A stretch of DNA of 64,000 bases from JAWLDA01 sp041686855 (GTDB lineage: Bacteria > Bacillota > Limnochordia > DTU080 > RSA5), in the NCBI GenBank assembly GCA_041686855.1, contig JAWLDA010000011.1:1-64000 (forward strand), in the 5' to 3' direction. Under the pieces are notes generated by a model. The model worked only from the letters and a program-made list of their open reading frames with translations, was not told the origin of the DNA and made no database searches. Below are positions 1-7,337 of this stretch, piece after piece. Numbering within the stretch: position 1 is the stretch's first letter; every line of letters starts with the position of its first letter. The position numbers and the translations under genes were made by a program.

Positions 1-83
1 GAGGATAGTGGGTTCGAGTCATGATCTGGTCTCTCTCCTGTCTCTTTGACTCTACCCGAACTAAGCTCATGTGTCCAAATCGG

Positions 84-383
84 TTAGGGGGCTAATGTGT
101 GGATGACCGACTCCCTCGCCAAGTCAGTCACTTGACCTACAACCATGCCGGAATAGCTATGCCCCACCAGCACTACGTTGCGCAAGTTATTAACCTCAAG
201 GTAATGTAAGACGTCATGAACATGCGTATCAAGCCGAACATCCACTCCAACTTCCCTTGGCCGAAGGCCGGACAATGTTAGCTGGTGGACCGTGTGACCC
301 CCATCTTGTAGTCGGGCCGCGACGTCTTTCCAAATCCAGCCGCCCATCCACGCACCGGGTACAAGCACGTAATCAACGTTCAT
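84..383 (-). pseudogene. Truncated alpha/beta hydrolase (N-terminal part)
   Basis: The predicted 100-residue protein starts NVDYVLVPGAWMGGWIWKDV, a typical esterase N-terminus with an oxyanion-hole region, and contains the nucleophile elbow GHSYSG. It stops about 20 residues after the elbow, whereas family members run to about 230-250 residues, so the acid and histidine of the triad are missing. The stop codon lies in a GTTAGGG heptamer (83-89) resembling an attC core site, as if a recombination cut the gene there. The ATG at 381-383 has a GAGGGG Shine-Dalgarno (SD) sequence and lies 13 nt after the stop of the upstream reductase, so both sit in one cassette. Probably non-functional. Confidence 0.7.
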
Positions 384-396
384 CGGCAAAATCCCC

Positions 397-957
397 TCAC
401 TTGTAGCTTCCAGGAGCCCAGCGGGTCAATTGCACACCGGATTCGAACACATCGGTACTCAGGTGTACAAGATCAAGCTTCTTCGTGATACCGTCGAACA
501 GCCTTGGGCCGCGTCCTGCAATCATCGGTTGAATAACGAAGTGAAACTCGTCTATTTCGTTCAATTCAATGAGCGTTCGCGCAAGACCGGGGCTACCGAA
601 TATTACTAGTTCGCCATCCTCCTGCTGCTTTAAGGTTCTGATCTCATGTGACATATCTCCGGGTGGGAATACCGAACCAGCCCATTCGGAGGTAGTGCGT
701 TGCCGCGAAGCAATGTATTTGGTCTTCGAGTTAAGTTCCCGCGCAAGCGCTATAACCGACGGTGATCCTGACTGGCTTTTAGCGGCATCGGGCCAATAAC
801 TTTCGAAGAGCTCGAAAGTGTTTCGACCGAGAATCAGGGCCGTTGCACCACTAAGCAAAGTTAGCGCGTAATCGTGATGCTCGTCGTCTGCAACCGCTTG
901 AGAGTGATCACAGCAACCATCCAGCGTGACGTTAATCGAATAGACTAGGCGGGCCAT
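397..957 (-). CDS. RibD C-terminal/dihydrofolate reductase-family protein
   Basis: This 186-residue protein has the fold signature of the RibD_C/DHFR-like reductase family: an N-terminal YSINVTLDG strand, the LILGRNTFELF segment, the nucleotide-loop motif VIFGSPGLARTL, and the C-terminal EFHFVIQPMIAGRGPRLFDG block. Such proteins are predicted NADPH-dependent reductases of pteridine- or pyrimidine-like substrates, but the true substrate is unknown. The ATG at 955-957 is preceded by GAGGAGG at good spacing. It is a cassette gene, first of two in its cassette, followed by the truncated hydrolase. Length and motifs look intact. Confidence 0.88.
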   Translation of the reverse strand: MARLVYSINVTLDGCCDHSQAVADDEHHDYALTLLSGATALILGRNTFELFESYWPDAAKSQSGSPSVIALARELNSKTKYIASRQRTTSEWAGSVFPPGDMSHEIRTLKQQEDGELVIFGSPGLARTLIELNEIDEFHFVIQPMIAGRGPRLFDGITKKLDLVHLSTDVFESGVQLTRWAPGSYK

Positions 958-983
958 ATGTAACCTCCTCGAATAAGTCGCGG

Positions 984-1072
984 GCCTAACGTCCTTGCAT
1001 ATGAGCGGCGGCGCGCACCTTCCGCCGGATCTCCCTGGCTCTCACGCCGTGCGCTCGAAGCGCTTGTTGGAC
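984..1072 (-). repeat. attC site 1
   Basis: It begins GCCTAAC (984-990) and ends GTTGGAC (1066-1072), with the conserved left arm GTCCTTGCATATGAGCGG. The right arm is more diverged than in its neighbours. It closes the cassette that carries the DUF6883-like relic at 1365-1601. Confidence 0.8.
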
Positions 1073-1364
1073 TACAACTTGTCGCGTTTATTTTGAACGT
1101 TGCACATTAACAACGCGCCCAATATATCAGAATCACCCGTCATTAAATTCTCTGCGAATTCGAGCTTGACCCTCTGGAGAAAGGAAAAACTTCAGCACAG
1201 CGCGATAATGTGATCATCGCATGGGGATACTAATCAAATGCATGTACTATGGCGCGTTCCACGACAAGCGGGTCTCGCGAACACTTAGATTCTCCGTATC
1301 GGTCTTTGCTCTCACGGCTCTCACATGTGCTCTGTCTAAGGTCAACAGCACAATCGTTGAGCCA

Positions 1365-1601
1365 TTACCCCTCAATATGCTCTACTTGCCAAATTGTACG
1401 CAGGGAAACGATCTTACCTGAACACAACTCGTTCATCCCGTCGACTACATATCGATTGCCACACGCGTCCGTGTGTTCCTCAGTATACTCAGTCTCCCGG
1501 ATCAAACGCAACAAATCCTGCTCCAACACTTGCCACTTAGACGCTCTATAGCATACCCCGCCAAACACGGCGGACTTAGGTTTGGGAGGTAAAAGCAGAT
1601 A
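1365..1601 (-). pseudogene. DUF6883-like cassette protein, both ends lost
   Basis: The open frame reads ...KSAVFGGVCYRASKWQVL... then GNRYVVDG and VSLRTIWQVE, matching my recollection of DUF6883 proteins (DYLL-N-P, WQ-LE-DLL, YVVDG, TVW-V). The N-terminal segment is absent because the frame opens inside a hybrid attC at 1602-1631. The usual C-terminal RFVTAYP-type strand is replaced by a premature stop. DUF6883 proteins are often found near toxin-like genes, but their function is not established. Between 1073 and 1364 I see no supported gene. Confidence 0.45.
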
Positions 1602-2181
1602 TCACCCGTCCGCTGGATACGCTTGTTGGGCAGTACTCGCGTTCACTGACTCGATAGAGTACGTGATGAGAGAGCGGATCGTCCTCGGGCAACAATGGGT
1701 GCATAAAATCATCTCGAGGATCGCGTAACATTCCGATTCTCTCCATGACGCGGCGTGAACGCCAGTTGCTGGACACGGTAAACGATACAATCTCAGTGAG
1801 GCATAGGGACTTGAAACCAAATTTCAACACAGCCCGTGCACCCTCTGTCGCGTAGCCCTTGCCCCAATACTTGAATGCAAGTCGCCAGCCTATCTCGACA
1901 CACGGAGTGAAATGCGCGTCAAAGCGAGGAATCGATAGACCAACGAAACCCGCAAATGGCGTAACTCCGAGGACTTCCACCGCCCAGAGTCCAAATCCGT
2001 GCTTGACAAAATGGGCTTCAATTCGACCGGCAAGCCGGTCGCTCTCGACTCGAGACAGGAGACGAGGGAAGTACTGCATCACGCGAGGATCCGAATTCAT
2101 AGCAGCAAATGGGCGACGGTCAGTTGTGCGCCACCCTCTCAGGAGTAGCCGATTGGTAGAAATCTCTGGCCAGTCGCTCAC
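1576..2181 (-). CDS. GNAT-family N-acetyltransferase (RimJ/RimL-like)
   Basis: It matches the Acetyltransf_3 (RimJ/RimL) group: NRLLLRGWRTTDRRPFAAMN at the N-terminus, VEIGWRLAFKYWGKGYATEG as the acetyl-CoA pyrophosphate-binding region, and SNWRSRRVMERIGM near the C-terminus. It would transfer acetyl from acetyl-CoA to an amine of unknown identity. The last roughly 16 residues (CPTSVSSGR...) are encoded by the attC half-site, so the native stop has been lost and the frame runs into the recombination site. I place the start at a GTG (2179-2181); an upstream TTG at 2239-2241 lies inside the next attC core. Confidence 0.85.
   Translation of the reverse strand: MSDWPEISTNRLLLRGWRTTDRRPFAAMNSDPRVMQYFPRLLSRVESDRLAGRIEAHFVKHGFGLWAVEVLGVTPFAGFVGLSIPRFDAHFTPCVEIGWRLAFKYWGKGYATEGARAVLKFGFKSLCLTEIVSFTVSSNWRSRRVMERIGMLRDPRDDFMHPLLPEDDPLSHHVLYRVSEREYCPTSVSSGRVISAFTSQT
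1604..1631 (-). repeat. Half attC (R''/L'' arm only)
   Basis: The conserved right arm CCGTCCGCTGGATACGC and the core GTTGGGC (1625-1631) are present. The opposite arm is replaced by unrelated sequence (1560-1603 lacks the GTCCTTGCG block). This is a recombined or deleted attC at the 3' end of the GNAT cassette. Confidence 0.75.
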
Positions 2182-2235
2182 TCCGCTCTCATCCTCTAAC
2201 CAAGTTTCAGCACACCACCAAAGCCGTTTCCATCT

Positions 2236-2324
2236 GTCCAACGTCCTTGCATTTGAGCGTCGGCGCTCACCGGATGCTTCAAAACCACCCGCTCAGACCC
2301 GTCCACTGGATCCGCTTGTTAGCC
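2236..2324 (-). repeat. attC site 2
   Basis: It has cores GTCCAAC (2236-2242) and GTTAGCC (2318-2324) and inner arms GCATTTGAGCG and CCACTGGATCCGC. It supplies the TAA stop of the nucleotidyltransferase cassette gene and overlaps the 5' region of the GNAT cassette. Confidence 0.9.
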
Positions 2325-3224
2325 GTCCTCCGGATCTTGCCCAAAGTATCTGGACTGGTATAGATCGCCAGAAAGGCCGACGATCTCAGACAACATTTCC
2401 CGCAGCGACGCCATTGTTTCGACTAGCTGGCTCGGATCATTACCTGGCGATGCCAACAATCGGGACACCCTCTGCCTATAATCTGATGGGCATAGTCGAA
2501 ATCCATCAACAGCCTCAAGTGCACCTTTGTCGTTCATGAAGTACGTTTCGTTCAGTGCATATAGAGCCTGAGTAAGTCAACCGCATATGCGAGTCAAGCA
2601 CCCAACGGCATTATAAATGTCACCGGTTTTTGCGTAAGAGTCGGCAAATAGGAGTGCGAACTCGGCATTCCACAGTTCCGTAGCAATCACTGTACTCTTC
2701 AGTTTCGGTGGATACCGTTCGACTTTAGACTTTAGTCGAGCGATGCATCCCTCGGAATCCACAAGCGGGATACAGGCTTCGGTTTCCCCTAAATATATGA
2801 CACTGTAGAACCTAAAGGTTGGTTGTTGATCATAGTCATGCTCATAACTGCCCTGCTGGGCTGCGTCGATCGTGCGAGCAACTTGATCAAGGTTACGATA
2901 TAAGAAATCCACCTTCCCGGCGCGTGTATTGATCCACGCTCCTCCATTGACCCATGGCCCCCACTCATAAAAATCCGTGACAACTGGGGCGCCGTCAGCA
3001 GACAGAGTTCCTGCCACTTTACGGATGGCACTAATATCGAATGGCCAAGACTCACGATAGTATATGCCGATGTCAATATCGGACTGCGCGTGCTGGGTGC
3101 CACGAGCGTATGACCCGCCGAGAACTACGGCTGCGATCCCATCAACCGAACTTAAGGCCTCAACAGCATCCTTTAGCACCGCCTGCTTTTCTGGCGACAT
3201 TTCATCAGGAACGGGAAGATGCAT
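2319..3224 (-). pseudogene. Nucleotidyltransferase, interrupted by an in-frame TGA
   Basis: The first 215 residues form a MNT-type nucleotidyltransferase domain: VVLGGSYARGTQHAQSDIDI holds the GS motif and the two catalytic aspartates. The reading frame meets TGA (2577-2579) at RICG-stop-LTQALYALNETYF. The same frame then continues for 85 more codons that complete the helical C-terminal part (NDKGALEAVDGF...LSEIVGLSGDLY). The final TAA lies in the attC core at 2319-2321. SD TAGGAGG precedes the ATG at 3222-3224. One substitution explains the break. Aminoglycoside-type or antitoxin-type nucleotide transfer is possible; the substrate is unknown. Confidence 0.75.
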
Positions 3225-3250
3225 GTATAGGGAATCCTCCTACCTTAATA

Positions 3251-3333
3251 CCCTAACGATCTTGCGATGAGCGGCGCACCACCCGACTCAAACGTAGCCG
3301 CCCACACCCGTCAGCTCAATACGCTTGGGTCAA
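3251..3333 (-). repeat. attC site 3 (degenerate)
   Basis: The left core CCCTAAC (3251-3257) is followed by a shortened left arm. The right arm reads GTCAGCTCAATACGCTTG and the right core is degraded, with no intact GTTRRRY. It closes the adenylyltransferase cassette and may be a poor recombination substrate. Confidence 0.65.
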
Positions 3334-3337
3334 ACGC

Positions 3338-4219
3338 TTAGTAGATCCGTTCTGTGTTCACCGGTAAGGTCCTCACATGTTCAAGAAACGCCAGTACCTT
3401 ACTTGCCGTCTCCTGTGGGAAACGGAAACCGTACGTCTCCGCTACGAACTGAGCAGACCGCTTGAAAATGCGGAAGAACAAGAATAGGGATTCCCAGAGG
3501 TTATCGTAGTCGGAATCGGCGTAAGTCCTCTTATACTCATTCCACACATCTGGGGTCAGGAGACTTTCCAGATGCTTGCCTTTGGACCCGAGTGACTGCT
3601 CCCACCCAGTCCGGATCCCGATCTCCCAACCCAACATCATCGTAACAGATTCTCGCAGCCACCCCTCAATGAAGTACTTCAGAAGCGGCAGTTTCCTTCG
3701 CCAAATAGTCTTTGGAATATGCGATCCCAACGCAAAAAAGAAAGTGGTGCAGCAACCGTCATACAGTTCCCGAGTGGGCTGGATGATGAAGTAGCTGCTC
3801 TCGTTGGGAGGCGGGAGGGACGGAATGCGACCGTCCTTGTCGAGTAATACGGCTGTCAGGCTGTCCGTAAGACTTTCAGATAAGGTGTCCACGTGACAGA
3901 ACGACAGGTCAATGCGATTGCCATCCAGCAATTGGATATTGTAATTGTAATAACGACCATCCGCATCTGCCGGCGGCCACGGTCCGATCAGGGGCTTTTC
4001 AACGACCATCACTTCGCCAAAACGTGGCACCACGTATCCTTCGTTGCGGAATGGCTCCACCTCTGTCACGAAGGCAGCGATATCATAGTCCTGGAACGGA
4101 TCTCGGGTAGCGTTTGGGTTCACCCGTGAACCATTCATCACGACGACCCGGATGCGGTCATCGACCTCGGCTAAGCCGAGAATGAGTGCCATAATCTCAT
4201 CTTCAGTTCTGGTCTTCAT
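3338..4219 (-). CDS. Aminoglycoside 6-adenylyltransferase-like (AadK/ANT(6) family)
   Basis: The 293-residue length is typical for ANT(6)/AadK. The N-terminus carries the nucleotidyltransferase motif NGSRVNPNATRDPFQDYDIA (GSR then D-x-D), and later ANT(6)-like blocks include RIDLSFCHVD, DKDG, the CCTTFFF-LGSHIPKTIWRRKLPLLKYFIEGWLRE region and GWEIGIRTGW. Family members transfer AMP to streptomycin; activity here is inferred only. The ATG at 4217-4219 has a GGAAAGAAG SD. It is a single-gene cassette between attC 3 and attC 4. Confidence 0.88.
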   Translation of the reverse strand: MKTRTEDEIMALILGLAEVDDRIRVVVMNGSRVNPNATRDPFQDYDIAAFVTEVEPFRNEGYVVPRFGEVMVVEKPLIGPWPPADADGRYYNYNIQLLDGNRIDLSFCHVDTLSESLTDSLTAVLLDKDGRIPSLPPPNESSYFIIQPTRELYDGCCTTFFFALGSHIPKTIWRRKLPLLKYFIEGWLRESVTMMLGWEIGIRTGWEQSLGSKGKHLESLLTPDVWNEYKRTYADSDYDNLWESLFLFFRIFKRSAQFVAETYGFRFPQETASKVLAFLEHVRTLPVNTERIY

Positions 4220-4234
4220 ACCAATCTTCTTTCC

Positions 4235-4324
4235 GTCTAACGTCTTTGCGTTTGAGCGGCGGCGCTCTCAGCTCTTCAACCGAACCACCCGCCCACACCC
4301 CGTCCTCTGGATACCCTGTTAGAC
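4235..4324 (-). repeat. attC site 4
   Basis: It has cores GTCTAAC (4235-4241) and GTTAGAC (4318-4324), with inner arms GCGTTTGAGCGG and GTCCTCTGGATACC. It closes the decayed toxin/antitoxin cassette. Confidence 0.85.
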
Positions 4325-4621
4325 CGCATTTGGATCGTTCCACTCCCAGTCGCCGATCAAGATAGATTGATCCAAAAACGCAAAACGGAACGGCCCGACT
4401 TATGTGATGTGACCTCATCGGCGAGTTGTCCACCGTTAAGCAGCAGACCGGATCCGGGCACGATTCATCACTCTGGCCATGGATGCGAGAGAATGTCGCA
4501 GCCTCCCTCACCTCGTGAACAAATGGTGCCGCATAGCTCTCAGAATCCTGTGCAATGTAGTCGGCCGCAGTTGATAGATCATCCCAGGCCGGTTTTCGGA
4601 CCAGACTACCTCCCTAGCCAT
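4325..4621 (-). pseudogene. RelE/ParE-family toxin relic
   Basis: The ATG at 4619-4621 overlaps the antitoxin's 3' end by 16 nt and begins MAREVVWSE. The ParE-like text then continues in another frame as PAWDDLSTAADYIAQDS then YAAPFVHEVREAA, so a frameshift sits near 4590. The core and C-terminus of the toxin fold cannot be recovered in any frame, so a second break follows near 4490. The 3' end (...GDWEWNDPNAV) runs to the attC and matches nothing I know. The toxin is dead while its antitoxin looks intact. Confidence 0.65.
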
Positions 4622-4794
4622 CGAGCCATCCGCTTTTCGACTTCTTCCTGCGAGATTACCGGACCCTGGTCAGCAGCCTCGAGCCCTTTCCGAACCTTCT
4701 GACGAACGTAAAGGTGATATTGAATGTCCTCAAGCGTTGCTTCCTCTGGCATCTGATCGAGAAGCTCTCGGACTTCGTCCTTTGCGGTTTTCAC
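4606..4794 (-). CDS. Antitoxin of a RelE/ParE-type module
   Basis: This small protein (about 62 residues) contains VRELLDQMPEEATLEDIQYH then LYVRQKVRKGLE and ends ISQEEVEKRMARWLGR. That is the helical antitoxin type commonly encoded just upstream of ParE/RelE plasmid-stabilisation toxins. I choose the GTG at 4792-4794 because GGAGG lies 9 nt upstream; an in-frame ATG exists 33 nt earlier. Its 3' end overlaps the relic toxin frame, the usual operon layout. It may be kept as an anti-addiction remnant. Confidence 0.75.
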   Translation of the reverse strand: MKTAKDEVRELLDQMPEEATLEDIQYHLYVRQKVRKGLEAADQGPVISQEEVEKRMARWLGR

Positions 4795-4840
4795 GAATAG
4801 CACCCTCCTTCCGATTTCGAACCGCATCTCCTCGGAGACT

Positions 4841-4929
4841 GGCTAACGCCCCTGCGTATCAGAGACGGCGTGCCCACGTCCCGCCCGACGGTCCGGCCAG
4901 GGCCCGTCCGCTGGATACGTTTGTTAGGT
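4841..4929 (-). repeat. attC site 5
   Basis: It has cores GGCTAAC (4841-4847) and GTTAGGT (4923-4929), with arms GCGTATCAGAGACGG and CCGTCCGCTGGATACG. It closes the PIN/Phd cassette. Confidence 0.88.
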
Positions 4930-4953
4930 GTGGCAGTCTAGCCTCCTCGAATC

Positions 4954-5178
4954 TTATCTCGTTCGCTCTCGGCCCTCACGTATAAACGCTATGATTTCCT
5001 CCTTAGAAACATCCGTATCAACACCCTCAACGTCCAATGGAGAGGTTAGCGTGGTTTCGGGCTTTATGAGAAAAGTGCTCCCATCTCGTCGTCGAATACC
5101 TACGGCGCCTTCGCTACGCGCTTCCTCAAGAATTTTGGCAAGTCGCTGGCGCGCTTCCGAATACGTATAAACCTTCAT
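4954..5178 (-). CDS. Phd/YefM-type antitoxin
   Basis: This 74-residue protein begins MKVYTYSEARQRLAKILEEA, the typical Phd/YefM N-terminal DNA-binding half, followed by GAVGIRRRDGSTFLIKP, and has a charged C-terminus that would wrap the toxin. The ATG overlaps the toxin's TGA (ATGA at 5175-5178), so the pair is translationally coupled. The toxin gene comes first, the reverse of the usual order. Confidence 0.82.
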   Translation of the reverse strand: MKVYTYSEARQRLAKILEEARSEGAVGIRRRDGSTFLIKPETTLTSPLDVEGVDTDVSKEEIIAFIREGRERTR

Positions 5179-5582
5179 GCGCTCACCTCCAAGACTTCAA
5201 CGCCCGCCTCGATGGCTGCATGCTTCAATCCCCGATCCAAAGTGAGCAACGGACACCTCTGCACTTTGGACGCCTCGATAAGATACGCATCATATGCATA
5301 TATTCCGAGCGAGTCCGAGTGAACCAATACCTCATCTAACTTGACTTCCACGAAGCGAATCGGAATTTGACGATATGCCACCAATGCTGCCTGAGCTTGA
5401 TCTAGGTTAATCCGCTTCCTCTTAAGCATTGCTGAAAGTGCGTTACCTATCTCCCAAGGCACGGAGGGTGGAGCCACCAGCGTTGTATCCATCGTATTTT
5501 CGATCAACGCTGACTTCTCTGGCTCGTTCAGGACCACGGCGACAATCGCTGACGTATCGATGACTATATCCACACCAACCAC
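5175..5582 (-). CDS. PIN-domain (VapC-like) toxin
   Basis: This PIN-domain ribonuclease candidate of about 135 residues has acidic residues at the expected places: VIDTSAIVAVVLNEPE (Asp 1), PPSVPWEIGNAL (Glu), YAYDAYLIEAS (Asp) and LLTLDRGLKHAA (Asp). VapC-type toxins cut tRNA or rRNA; the target here is unknown. The start is a GTG at 5580-5582, or a second in-frame GTG at 5571-5573 with a better-spaced GGGGG(T)GG. The next gene encodes the cognate antitoxin. Confidence 0.85.
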   Translation of the reverse strand: MVGVDIVIDTSAIVAVVLNEPEKSALIENTMDTTLVAPPSVPWEIGNALSAMLKRKRINLDQAQAALVAYRQIPIRFVEVKLDEVLVHSDSLGIYAYDAYLIEASKVQRCPLLTLDRGLKHAAIEAGVEVLEVSA

Positions 5583-5692
5583 CCCCGAAACGCGCTAGAC
5601 AATTGTACAATTATCATACCGCGCCTCAAGGAAAGGTGCAACGCGCTGATCGCCTAGCATCCCAATCACCTCACTTTGACCAACCTTCGTGC

Positions 5693-5780
5693 GTCTAACG
5701 TCCTTGCGTATCAGCGGGCGGTTGGTCGCACTCAACAGAACCACCTGCCATCAATCGTCCGCTGGATACGCTTTTTAGGC
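5693..5780 (-). repeat. attC site 6 (mutated core)
   Basis: It has core GTCTAAC (5693-5699) and a right end TTTAGGC (5774-5780) in place of the usual GTTAGGC. The invariant G of the core triplet has become T. The arms GCGTATCAGCGG and CCGCTGGATACGC are intact. Confidence 0.85.
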
Positions 5781-5861
5781 GTCGAAACGCCCAAACATCA
5801 AAAGCGCATCCACGTAGCCGAGCGAGGGATGATGTAACGCCAAAAGGCTTCAAGATGCAAT

Positions 5862-6227
5862 TTAGCCTTTATGGAACTCTGCCTCTATCAATGCTCTCGC
5901 TATGCGCAACGCCTTGAGCCTGTTTCGCTGCAACGTGTGTTGGGAAGTTCCTGGCGAGAATTTTGCCTGAGTTTTCTCGGTCTTGCTTATCATCGAAGCA
6001 AACGTACTGAGGACTTCTTGTAAGTCGTCCCCTGTGAAATTATCCGTATTGCTAGTTTCCTTGTTCATCAGCCCAGACGCAATGCGTAACGCTTTGAGGT
6101 TGTCTCGCATCAGCGTATGTTGCCACGTTCCCGGCGCCAGTTTTGCTTGTGCTTTTTCAGACTTGCTGATTAATGAAACTATCGGTCGAAGCGCATCTTG
6201 CAATTCGTCTGGAGTAAAGCTATCCAT
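5862..6227 (-). CDS. Unknown protein with a tandem-duplicated helical unit
   Basis: I do not recognise this family. From the ATG at 6225-6227 (SD GGGGGAGG upstream) it encodes 121 residues made of two copies of a unit of about 55 residues. Copy 1 reads FTPDELQDALRPIVSLISK then APGTWQHTLMRDNLKALRIA; copy 2 reads FTGDDLQEVLSTFASMISK then SPGTSQHTLQRNRLKALRIA. Both share SE/TEK-x-QAK, a PGT-x-QHTL motif and a basic amphipathic LKALRIA helix. Predicted to be soluble and all-alpha. It is a single-gene cassette, function unknown. From 6228 to 6476 I see no supported gene. Confidence 0.75.
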   Translation of the reverse strand: MDSFTPDELQDALRPIVSLISKSEKAQAKLAPGTWQHTLMRDNLKALRIASGLMNKETSNTDNFTGDDLQEVLSTFASMISKTEKTQAKFSPGTSQHTLQRNRLKALRIARALIEAEFHKG

Positions 6228-6476
6228 AGTATACGCCTCCCCCTGCCAGGTTGGCCTTGATGTAGTACGTGCCGGGCACCTCTCAATTGTCGCCTGCTGC
6301 GACAAATGTGGCCTAGGACAGGTCCATCCTCATGGTCCGAGCCTCAGCTTCGTGATCGACTGAGTGAACGTGTACGTACACGTCGCCGCGACGGAAGACA
6401 GGGTCGATGATCCTCCAATGGCGGGCCAATCCTACCGTTTTGCAAGCCGAACCTGCGTCATGGAGCCCCTTCGTAT

Positions 6477-6571
6477 GCCTAACGTCCTTTGAGTATCAGC
6501 GGCGGTGGTCGTTACCAACACCAGAAGCACCTGCTCCCACCCGTCCGGTCCGCTGGATACGCTTGTTAGGG
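6477..6571 (-). repeat. attC site 7
   Basis: It has cores GCCTAAC (6477-6483) and GTTAGGG (6565-6571), with arms GAGTATCAGCGG and GTCCGCTGGATACGC. It supplies the TAA stop of the HigA-like gene at 6566-6568. Confidence 0.9.
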
Positions 6572-6880
6572 GGTCCTCAACGGACGGATCTGATCGAGAG
6601 TCCCCTCAAGATTGTGGGAAGCCTCCCAAAGATCCACCGCTCGCTGTGCGTTGACCCAGAACTCCGGCGTATTCCCAAAGAGGCGGGACAGCCTCAAAGC
6701 CATCTCCGGGCTCAAAGATCTGCGCTCCCGGAGCAATTCGTTGATGGTTTGCCGAGATACACCCAATGCTTCAGCTAAACCCGCCACCGTTAGGCCATAG
6801 TCCGGCATGAAGTCCTCTCGCAGCATTTCACCGGGATGGGTCGGCTTAACGGTTCTTTCCCTGGTGGTTCGAAAGCTCAT
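6566..6880 (-). CDS. higA: HigA-type antitoxin (XRE family)
   Basis: It contains the HigA signature HPGEMLREDFMPDYGLTVAG and a helix-turn-helix LAEALGVSRQTINELLRERR, then SPEMALRLSRLFGNTPEFWV, which is diagnostic for HigA. It should bind both the HigB toxin and the operon promoter. I start at the ATG at 6878-6880, which has SD GAGGTG. It lies 14 nt after the toxin stop, in toxin-first order as is normal for higBA. The stop codon is provided by the attC core. Confidence 0.92.
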   Translation of the reverse strand: MSFRTTRERTVKPTHPGEMLREDFMPDYGLTVAGLAEALGVSRQTINELLRERRSLSPEMALRLSRLFGNTPEFWVNAQRAVDLWEASHNLEGTLDQIRPLRTP

Positions 6881-6894
6881 ATCGCACCTCACCC

Positions 6895-7176
6895 TTAATG
6901 GTAATCGGTAAGCTCAACATCATAGGCATCGCCATCGACAAAGCGGAAACAAATGCGCCACTGATCGTTGACCAAGATCGAATACTGTCCCTTTCGATTC
7001 CCCTCGAGTGCATGTAGGCGGTTACTGGGAGGCACCCTCAGGTCATCCAGCGTGGTTGCGAGGTCCACATACTCGAGTCTCCGTATCGCGCGCCGGATGA
7101 TATCCCGGGCAAACCGTCTCGAACGACCGATCGTATATAGCTGCTTGGTATGTCGATCCGCGAACGTCTTGATCAT
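6895..7176 (-). CDS. higB: HigB-type toxin (RelE superfamily)
   Basis: This 93-residue protein has the HigB/RelE layout: MIKTFADRHTKQLY at the N-terminus, LDDLRVPPSNRLHALEGNRK and GQYSILVNDQWRICFRFVDG, ending DVELTDYH. The conserved LEG, W-R-I-C-F segment and terminal DYH match ribosome-dependent mRNA interferases of the HigB-1 group. It is first in the operon with higA. Confidence 0.93.
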   Translation of the reverse strand: MIKTFADRHTKQLYTIGRSRRFARDIIRRAIRRLEYVDLATTLDDLRVPPSNRLHALEGNRKGQYSILVNDQWRICFRFVDGDAYDVELTDYH

Positions 7177-7238
7177 ATTGCCAGTGTATTATGTCACGTG
7201 ACGCGTGTCAATGGTAGTGACTGTGCTAACCCAGATCC

Positions 7239-7327
7239 CCCTAACGTCCTTGCGTATCAGCGGCGGCGCTCATCGTCTTCATCAGGGCCTCCCGCCATCA
7301 CCCGTCCGCTCGAAACGCTTGTTGGGC
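7239..7327 (-). repeat. attC site 8
   Basis: It has cores CCCTAAC (7239-7245) and GTTGGGC (7321-7327), with arms GCGTATCAGCGGCGG and CCGTCCGCTCGAAACGC. It closes the HNH cassette. Confidence 0.88.
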
Positions 7328-7337
7328 AGAGTCCTGG

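Noticed and set aside
10..25. GGTTCGAGTC resembling a tRNA T-loop
   Set aside because: The flanking bases do not form a T-stem and no acceptor, D or anticodon arms can be found.
1221..1551. Two plus-strand open frames between attC 1 and the DUF6883 relic
   Set aside because: No ribosome-binding site, odd composition, and they oppose the direction of all cassettes; part is antisense to the relic.
2319..2537. A separate small gene of 72 codons
   Set aside because: It is in the same frame as the nucleotidyltransferase and continues its domain, so it is the 3' part of that gene after a nonsense codon.
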